From the NCBI RefSeq assembly GCF_007829955.1, contig NZ_VIWX01000003.1, positions 620,001 through 684,000 on the forward strand: a stretch of DNA of 64,000 nucleotides, written 5' to 3'. How positions within the stretch are numbered: position 1 is the first letter of the stretch; each line of letters opens with the position of its first letter. The notes under the pieces are model-generated. The model did no database searches. It was not told the origin of the DNA and was given only the letters and a program-made list of their open reading frames with translations. Made by a program: the position numbers and the translations under genes. Source of the stretch: Saccharopolyspora dendranthemae (GTDB lineage: Bacteria > Actinomycetota > Actinomycetes > Mycobacteriales > Pseudonocardiaceae). Of the stretch, positions 58,271 through 64,000 are shown in pieces.

Positions 58271-59560
58271 GTGCGCATCGGCAGTGGAGCGGGTTTCGCC
58301 GGGGACCGCCTGGAGCCGGCGCTGGAGCTCGCGCGGGCCGGAGTGGACGACCTCGTGCTGGAGTGCCTGGCCGAACGCACCATCGCCCTCGGGCAGCAGC
58401 GCAGGCTGGGCGATCCGGATCAGGGGTACGACCCGTTGCTGCGTGCTCGCTTCGAGCGGTTGCTGCCGGTCGCGGTGCCGAACGGAGCACGGGTGATCAC
58501 CAACATGGGCGCCGCCCATCCGCTGCGGGCGGGCGAGGTCACGCGGGAGGTGATGACGGCGGCTGGGCTGATCGGCCGCATCGCGGTGGTCACCGGGGAC
58601 GACGTGCTGGACCGCCTCGACCTGGAGGCGCCCGCGCTGGAGGACGGGGTCCCGCTGTCCGGGCACGGCGAGATCGTCTCGGCCAACGCCTACCTCGGCG
58701 CCGAGGCGCTGCTGCCCGCTCTGGACGCGGACGTGGTGATCACCGGCCGGGTGGCCGACCCGTCGCTGTTCGTGGCGCCGATCGCGCAGCGCATGGGCTG
58801 GGATCTCGACGACGTCCCGCGCGCGGCCGCCGCGACGCTGGTCGGGCACGTCCTGGAGTGCGCGGGACAGGTCACCGGCGGCTACTTCGCCGACCCGGGC
58901 CGCAAGGAGGTCCCGGGTCTGGCCGAGCTCGGCTTCCCGTTCGCCGACATCGAGGCCGACGGCACCGCGACCATCGGAAAACCCGACGGGACCGGTGGCG
59001 TGGTGACGGTCGGGACGGTCCGGGAGCAGCTGCTCTACGAGGTCACCGATCCGGCGGCCTATCGCACGCCCGACGTGGTCCTGGACTTCCGCGAGGTCCG
59101 GGCGGAGCGGGCCGGGGCCGATCGGGTGCGCATCAGCGGGGCGCAGGGGCGGGCCAGGCCGGAGGAGCTGAAGGTCAGCGTCGGATACCGCGCGGGCCAC
59201 CGAGCCGAATGCGGTATCAGCTACGCCGGACCGGGGGCGGCCGATCGGGCGAAGCTGGCCGCCGACGTGGTGACCGAGCGGGTGCGCCGCACCGGGCTGC
59301 GCGTGCGCGCCGACGTGCTGGGGGCGATGGGCGATCCGGACGGCGAGTGCCGACTGCGAGTGGCTGCCCTCGCGGAGGACCGGACGGCGGCGCTGCACGT
59401 CTGCCACGAGGTCGAATCGCTCTACACCAACGGCCCCGCCGGAGGTGGGGGCGTGCGCACCGACGTGCGCGAGGTGATCGGGATCGTCTCCGCCCTGATG
59501 CCCAGATCGGACGTGGAATCGCAGGTCACGACCCTGGAGGTGAACGATGCGACTGCATGA
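58271..59560 (+). CDS. AtuA-family (DUF1446) protein
   Basis: The 429-residue protein matches the acyclic-terpene-utilisation AtuA N-terminal domain. RIGSGAGFAGDRLEPALELARAGVDDLVLECLAERTIAL, VITNMGAAHPLRAGEVTREV, and GRVADPSLFVAPIAQRMGWDLDD are the recognisable pieces. AtuA-type proteins take part in acyl-CoA catabolism by a poorly understood reaction. The GTG directly follows the CitMHS stop. The C-terminal ferredoxin-like domain that often is fused is encoded separately by the next gene. Confidence 0.85.
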   Translation: MRIGSGAGFAGDRLEPALELARAGVDDLVLECLAERTIALGQQRRLGDPDQGYDPLLRARFERLLPVAVPNGARVITNMGAAHPLRAGEVTREVMTAAGLIGRIAVVTGDDVLDRLDLEAPALEDGVPLSGHGEIVSANAYLGAEALLPALDADVVITGRVADPSLFVAPIAQRMGWDLDDVPRAAAATLVGHVLECAGQVTGGYFADPGRKEVPGLAELGFPFADIEADGTATIGKPDGTGGVVTVGTVREQLLYEVTDPAAYRTPDVVLDFREVRAERAGADRVRISGAQGRARPEELKVSVGYRAGHRAECGISYAGPGAADRAKLAADVVTERVRRTGLRVRADVLGAMGDPDGECRLRVAALAEDRTAALHVCHEVESLYTNGPAGGGGVRTDVREVIGIVSALMPRSDVESQVTTLEVNDATA

Positions 59561-59846
59561 GATCGCGCATTGCCGCGCCGGGGACAAGGGCGATACGTCG
59601 ATCCTCTCGGTGTTCCCCCTCGACGACGCCGACTACGAGCGGCTGCGCCGGGAGCTCACTGTCGAGCGTGTCCGCGCCCACCTCGCCGGACAGGTCCGGG
59701 GCGAGGTCGTCCGCTGCGAGCTCCCGCTCCTCAAGGCCCTGCAGTTCACCTGCCACCGAGCGCTCGGTGGTGGCGTGACCACGTCCCTGTCCCTGGACGC
59801 CCACGGAAAGACCCTCAGCTCCCGCCTCCTCGCCCTGGACCTCTGA
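59547..59846 (+). CDS. AtuA C-terminal domain as a separate small subunit
   Basis: The 99-residue protein begins RLHEIAHCRAGDKGDTSILSVFPLDD, the AH.R.GDKGD signature of the small domain found at the C-terminus of AtuA-family proteins. It ends ALGGGVTTSLSLDAHGKTLSSRLLALDL. Its start overlaps the end of the AtuA-like gene by 14 bases, so the two are translationally coupled and probably form a complex. Confidence 0.82.
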   Translation: MRLHEIAHCRAGDKGDTSILSVFPLDDADYERLRRELTVERVRAHLAGQVRGEVVRCELPLLKALQFTCHRALGGGVTTSLSLDAHGKTLSSRLLALDL

Positions 59847-59873
59847 GCCGCGCGGGGCCGTGCCTCGCCCGGT

Positions 59874-59941
59874 CCCAGTTTTAGTCCAAACTGAGCCGAC
59901 ATTTCGGGCACGAAGGCTCCTCGGTTTGGACTAAAACTGGG
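59874..59941. repeat. 70-bp long-armed palindromic element, copy 2
   Basis: CCCAGTTTTAGTCCAAAC (59874-59891) is the exact reverse complement of 59924-59941. The loop has the same length as in copy 1 (36714-36785), with four base differences. It lies 28 bases after the AtuA small-subunit gene and upstream of the menJ-type gene, both on the plus strand, so a bidirectional terminator role is less natural here. Confidence 0.9.
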
Positions 59942-60042
59942 CTGGGGTGACCCTCGGCGAGGCCCGCGGCGTGGCACCGGAGGGCGGGTTTCCTCACTCG
60001 GGTGGCCTACGGGAAAGGGTCGATCGCGCTGGTGCAGCGGCT

Positions 60043-60072
60043 TAGACTCGGAGTTAGTGAACTCGTTCACAA
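60043..60072 (+). promoter_or_regulatory. Rex operator and -10 box of the menJ-type gene
   Basis: TAGTGAACTCGTTCACAA at 60055-60072 matches TTGTGAN6TCACAA at 11 of 12 fixed positions and has the AAC...GTT core known from Streptomyces Rex sites. A -10-like TAGACT lies at 60043-60048, so the operator covers the expected transcription start. Rex is encoded in this window. Confidence 0.72.
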
Positions 60073-60112
60073 GCGGGTTCGCACCGAGCACTGCACTAGT
60101 TCGAGGAGTGTC

Positions 60113-61411
60113 ATGACCAGCGCCACCAGCCGCCGCACACCGGACGATGACGCCGACGTGATCGTCGTCGGAGCCGGACCGGCCGGCTCGACGGCTGCGA
60201 CGTACCTGGCCAGGGCGGGACTGGACGTCCTGCTGCTGGAGAAGAGCGTCTTCCCGCGGGAGAAGGTCTGCGGCGACGGGATCACGCCGAGGGGCGTCAA
60301 GCAGCTCATCGACCTGGGCATCGACACCAGGGAAGAAGCCGGCTGGCTGCACAACAGGGGTCTGCGGGTCGTCGGCGGCGGGATCAGCCTGGAGCTCGAC
60401 TGGCCCAGCCTGTCCGACTTCCCGCCGTACGGCGTGGTCCGCCCGCGCAACGACTTCGACGACCTGCTGGCCAAGGCGGCCCAGCGCGCAGGGGCGCGCC
60501 TGTTCCAGCAGACGTCGGTCAGCGCCGCCATCACCGACGACCGCACCGGCCGGGTCGTGGGCGTGGAGGCCAAGACCGGTCCCGAGCGCAAGCCCGTGAC
60601 CTACCGGGCCCCGCTCGTCGTGGCCTGCGACGGGGTGTCGGCGCGGCTGGCGCTGTCGGTGGGCATCCAGAAGCGCGACGACCGTCCGATGGGCGTGGCC
60701 GTGCGCCGGTACTACACCAGCCCGCGCACCAAGGACGACTTCCTGGAGTCGCACCTGGAGCTGTGGGACAAGTCCAACCCCGCCGATCCGCAGTTGATGC
60801 CCGGCTACGGGTGGCTGTTCGGCATGGGCGACGGAACGGTCAACGCGGGGCTGGGCATCCTGTCCACCTCGTCGGCCTACGGCAAGACCGACTACCGCCA
60901 GCTGATGCGGTCCTGGTTGGACGGGACTCCCGAGGAGTGGGGATTCCGCGAGGAGAACGCCACCGGCAAGATCGGCGGAGCCGCGCTGCCGATGGGCTTC
61001 AACCGCACCCCGCACTACCGCAACGGCCTGCTGCTGGTGGGCGACGCGGGCGGCATGGTCAACCCGTTCAACGGCGAGGGCATCGCGTACGCGATGGAGT
61101 CGGCGCGGCTGGCCGCCGAGTGCGTGGTGCACGCGATGGCGCGTCCGACCGAGGCCTCCCGCGAACAAGCCCTCGCCCGGTACCCGATCGCCGTCCAGCA
61201 AGCGATGGGCGGCTACTTCCGGCTCGGCAATATCTTCAGCAAGTTGATTGGCAATCCCACGGTCATGCGGATGGCCACCAAGCACGGTCTGCCGCGCCGG
61301 ACGTTGATGCGTTTCGTGTTGAAGCTGCTGGCAAATCTCTACGACGAGAAGGGTGGGGACGCCATGGATCGTGTGATCAGCACCACTACTCGCGTCACCC
61401 CTAGCGCGTGA
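60113..61411 (+). CDS. menJ: Geranylgeranyl reductase family / menaquinone reductase (MenJ-like)
   Basis: The 432-residue FAD enzyme saturates a double bond of an isoprenoid chain; the mycobacterial homolog reduces menaquinone (Rv0561c). It has the dinucleotide motif DVIVVGAGPAGSTAATYLARAG, the family signature KVCGDGITPRGV, and the FAD GD motif GLLLVGDAGGMVNPFNGEGIAYAMESARLAAE. ATG 60113 follows AGGAG. A Rex operator-like site lies upstream, joining it to the redox regulon. The substrate (menaquinone or archaeal-type lipid) is by homology only. Confidence 0.92.
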   Translation: MTSATSRRTPDDDADVIVVGAGPAGSTAATYLARAGLDVLLLEKSVFPREKVCGDGITPRGVKQLIDLGIDTREEAGWLHNRGLRVVGGGISLELDWPSLSDFPPYGVVRPRNDFDDLLAKAAQRAGARLFQQTSVSAAITDDRTGRVVGVEAKTGPERKPVTYRAPLVVACDGVSARLALSVGIQKRDDRPMGVAVRRYYTSPRTKDDFLESHLELWDKSNPADPQLMPGYGWLFGMGDGTVNAGLGILSTSSAYGKTDYRQLMRSWLDGTPEEWGFREENATGKIGGAALPMGFNRTPHYRNGLLLVGDAGGMVNPFNGEGIAYAMESARLAAECVVHAMARPTEASREQALARYPIAVQQAMGGYFRLGNIFSKLIGNPTVMRMATKHGLPRRTLMRFVLKLLANLYDEKGGDAMDRVISTTTRVTPSA

Positions 61412-61603
61412 CGCCGAGTGTCTGGTCAGATGTCCCGGCAAGGGTGAGACAAGTCATAAAGTTAGGTACGCCTCACTACGGAGCCGATTCGGGCGACCGC
61501 ATAGAGTGCGGACCTGATGCCTGAGGCGTGACCTGCGTCTCGGCGGGGACTGGCGATGTGTGTTCCGGGTCACGAACCCGGAACCGGTTGGAGGGGAGCA
61601 AAG

Positions 61604-61969
61604 GTGCTCGACCCGTACATCCCGTTGGTGCTGTTGTTCGCGCTGGCACTGGGTTTCGCGGTGTTCTCGGTCGCGATCGCGCCGCTCGTCGGTCCCCGTC
61701 GCTACAACAAGGCGAAGCTCGATGCCTACGAGTGCGGCATCGAGCCCTCGCCGCAGCCCGTCATCGGCGGCGGCCGGATGCCGGTCGCCTACTACCTGAC
61801 CGCGATGTTGTTCATCCTCTTCGACATCGAGATGGTCTTCCTCTACCCGTTCGCGGTCTCCGCAGACGCCCTGGGGATGTTCGGCGTCATCGAGATCGTG
61901 CTGTTCATCGCGACCGTCGGCTTCGCCTACATCTACGTCTGGCGGAGAGGCGGCCTGGACTGGAACTGA
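61604..61969 (+). CDS. nuoA: NADH-quinone oxidoreductase subunit A
   Basis: This membrane subunit of complex I is the first gene of the nuo operon. The 121-residue protein has three segments, with the conserved loop RRYNKAKLDAYECGIEPSPQ after the first and MLFILFDIEMVFLYPFAV in the second. GTG start with GGAGGGG seven bases upstream. It couples NADH oxidation to proton pumping, with menaquinone as the likely acceptor, made by the men genes nearby. Confidence 0.96.
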   Translation: MLDPYIPLVLLFALALGFAVFSVAIAPLVGPRRYNKAKLDAYECGIEPSPQPVIGGGRMPVAYYLTAMLFILFDIEMVFLYPFAVSADALGMFGVIEIVLFIATVGFAYIYVWRRGGLDWN

Positions 61970-62052
61970 CCGGAGCGCGACCGCCCGGTCCTCCGGGCGC
62001 CTGAGACGAACTACAGGTACTAGCCGCAAGGACGCGGGAAGGAGTGCCGGCG

Positions 62053-62724
<672 letters not shown>

Positions 62725-62729
62725 GTTCG

Positions 62730-63491
62730 ATGGCAGACGAGGAAACCACCCCGGCCCCCGGCGAGCCCGGTTCCAGCGCTGAGCGCGCGACGGACCTCTC
62801 GCCCGCAGGCCGGGAGCCGGCCCGCTCCGGAGCCCCGGCCGCGGGTCGCGAGCGCCAGGGCATGTTCGGCGTGCGCGGTACCGGTGACACCTCCGGTTTC
62901 GGCGGCCTGCGCCTCCCGGCCCACGTGCCGCACGCCAGCGAGCGGCCCTACGGGGGCTGGTTCGACGAGGTCACCGACGCGTTGTTCGAAGGCTTGCGGG
63001 CCAAGGGAATTCCGGTCGAGACCGTGCAGCAGGTGACCGTCGACCGCGGCGAGATCACCTACTACCTGCGCCGCGACGAGCTCCTCGAGGTCTGCCGCGT
63101 CCTGCGCGACGACCCGGCGCTGCGCTTCGAGCTGTGCAGTTCGGTGTCCGGTGTGGACTACGGGACCGAGGCGCCGCAGCGGCTGCACTCGGTCTACCAC
63201 TTGACGTCGATGACCTACCGGCGTCGCATCCGGCTCGAAGTCGCGGTGGACGTGGAGGACCCGCACCTCCCGTCGGTCGTGCCGGTCTACCCGACCGCTG
63301 ACTTCCAGGAGCGCGAGACCTGGGACATGTTCGGGCTGGTCTACGACGGGCACCCGGCGCTCACCCGGATCCTCATGCCCGACGACTGGGACGGCCACCC
63401 GCAGCGCAAGGACTACCCGCTCGGCGGAATCCCGGTGGAGTACAAGGGCGCCGAGATCCCGCCGCCGGACCAGCGCAGGGCCTACTCGTGA
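62730..63491 (+). CDS. nuoC: NADH-quinone oxidoreductase subunit C
   Basis: This peripheral complex I subunit of 253 residues has the 30-kDa-subunit signature ERETWDMFGLVYDGHPALTRILMPDDWDGHPQRKDYPLGG. The N-terminal 50 residues are a low-complexity extension. ATG 62730 follows AGGTGAG; a GTG at 62721 overlaps the nuoB stop and is an alternative. Confidence 0.96.
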   Translation: MADEETTPAPGEPGSSAERATDLSPAGREPARSGAPAAGRERQGMFGVRGTGDTSGFGGLRLPAHVPHASERPYGGWFDEVTDALFEGLRAKGIPVETVQQVTVDRGEITYYLRRDELLEVCRVLRDDPALRFELCSSVSGVDYGTEAPQRLHSVYHLTSMTYRRRIRLEVAVDVEDPHLPSVVPVYPTADFQERETWDMFGLVYDGHPALTRILMPDDWDGHPQRKDYPLGGIPVEYKGAEIPPPDQRRAYS

Positions 63492-63510
63492 TCGCGGAGA
63501 GGTGTGGGCA

Positions 63511-64000
63511 ATGACCACCGAATCACTCACCGGCGCGTACCCCGCCGAGTCGAGAGACACCACCGAGGGCCGCATCTTCACCGTCACCGGCGGCGACTGG
63601 GACGAGTTCCTGGACGAAACCGGTGGCGAGGAGCGGGTCGTCATCAACCTCGGCCCGCAGCACCCGTCCACGCACGGTGTTCTGCGGCTGGTGCTGGAGC
63701 TGGAAGGCGAGACGGTCACCAAGGCCCGCTCGGTCATCGGCTACCTGCACACCGGCATCGAGAAGAACACCGAGTACCGGACGTGGACCCAGGGCGTCAC
63801 GTTCGTGACGCGCATGGACTACCTGGCGCCGCTGTTCACCGAGACCGCCTACTGCCTGGGCATCGAGAAGCTGCTGGGCATCGAGGCGCCGGAGCGCGCC
63901 CAGACGATGCGCGTGATGCTCATGGAGCTCAACCGGATCTCCTCGCACCTGGTCTTCCTGGCCACCGGCGCGATGGAGCTGGGTGCGACCACCGGCATGA
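63511..64000 (+). CDS. nuoD: NADH-quinone oxidoreductase subunit D (partial, cut by the window edge)
   Basis: The 49-kDa subunit helps form the quinone pocket. About 163 residues are present from ATG 63511. They include VVINLGPQHPSTHGVLRLVLELEGE, the strongly conserved quinone-site motif, then GYLHTGIEKNTEYRTWTQGVTFVTRMDYL and MRVMLMELNRISSHLVFLATG. The frame runs off the right edge with no stop. AGAGGTG precedes the start, 19 bases after the nuoC stop. Confidence 0.96.
   Translation, partial: MTTESLTGAYPAESRDTTEGRIFTVTGGDWDEFLDETGGEERVVINLGPQHPSTHGVLRLVLELEGETVTKARSVIGYLHTGIEKNTEYRTWTQGVTFVTRMDYLAPLFTETAYCLGIEKLLGIEAPERAQTMRVMLMELNRISSHLVFLATGAMELGATTGM

Noticed and set aside
55145..59587. 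A 1480-codon open frame on the minus strand across menG, LysR, CitMHS and AtuA
   Set aside because: It is antisense to several well-supported genes, has no motif, and its amino-acid composition (Arg, Gly, Asp, His, Gln) is that of a shadow frame in GC-rich DNA.

Overview
The window is very GC-rich DNA, about 70 percent by eye, from an actinomycete. Gene order follows the Mycobacterium tuberculosis stretch gpm1-senX3-regX3-ppx1-proC-galE2-serB1-hemACDB, then hemL-ccdA-resB-ccsA, menA/menE/menB/menD, mgtA-menG-menJ. The window also carries Streptomyces-type developmental regulators (a BldN-like ECF sigma factor, BldC) and a Rex repressor in front of hemACD. I infer a sporulating Pseudonocardiaceae member, most likely Saccharopolyspora-like; no rRNA or marker gene in the window proves this.

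Layout. 1-15 kb: end of an unidentified gene, phosphoglycerate mutase, the SenX3-RegX3 phosphate-type two-component system behind a PHO-box-like array, an exopolyphosphatase, proC, a BldC-like small regulator, the 33-residue ribosomal protein bS22, and lipid/sugar enzymes. 15-23 kb: BldN-like sigma factor, a glutaredoxin-like protein, and the overlapping rex-hemA-hemC-hemD operon, followed by hemB. 23-28 kb: an accessory patch between hemB and hemL with small membrane proteins, a PIN/HTH toxin-antitoxin pair, a HEPN Abi-like protein and a 17-bp minisatellite. 28-37 kb: hemL, a phosphatase, a thioredoxin-like lipoprotein, the cytochrome c maturation genes ccdA-resB-ccsA, and a proline-rich ParA-like ATPase. 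37-42.5 kb: BldC, a Cds1-like PLP enzyme, and a compact type-VII-secretion-like substrate module. 42.5-61.4 kb: scattered menaquinone genes (menA, menE, menB, menD, an isochorismate synthase, menG, a menJ-type reductase), interrupted by an M1 peptidase, an orphan PaaC-like protein and a LysR-CitMHS-AtuA cassette. 61.6-64 kb: the start of the complex I operon, nuoABCD, with nuoD cut by the window edge.

How it fits together. Heme synthesis, cytochrome c assembly, menaquinone synthesis and complex I are all parts of the respiratory chain. Rex, the NADH/NAD+ sensor, lies among them, and I see Rex-operator-like sites in front of rex-hemACD and in front of the menaquinone-reductase-type gene. About eleven genes start 6-8 bases after a TANNNT hexamer, which points to widespread leaderless transcription.

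The most unusual content is non-coding. A roughly 180-bp dispersed element is present in three near-full copies and two fragments, and its stems vary by compensatory changes. A separate roughly 70-bp long-armed palindrome is present twice. I recognise neither. I saw no CRISPR array, rRNA, tRNA or complete insertion sequence.
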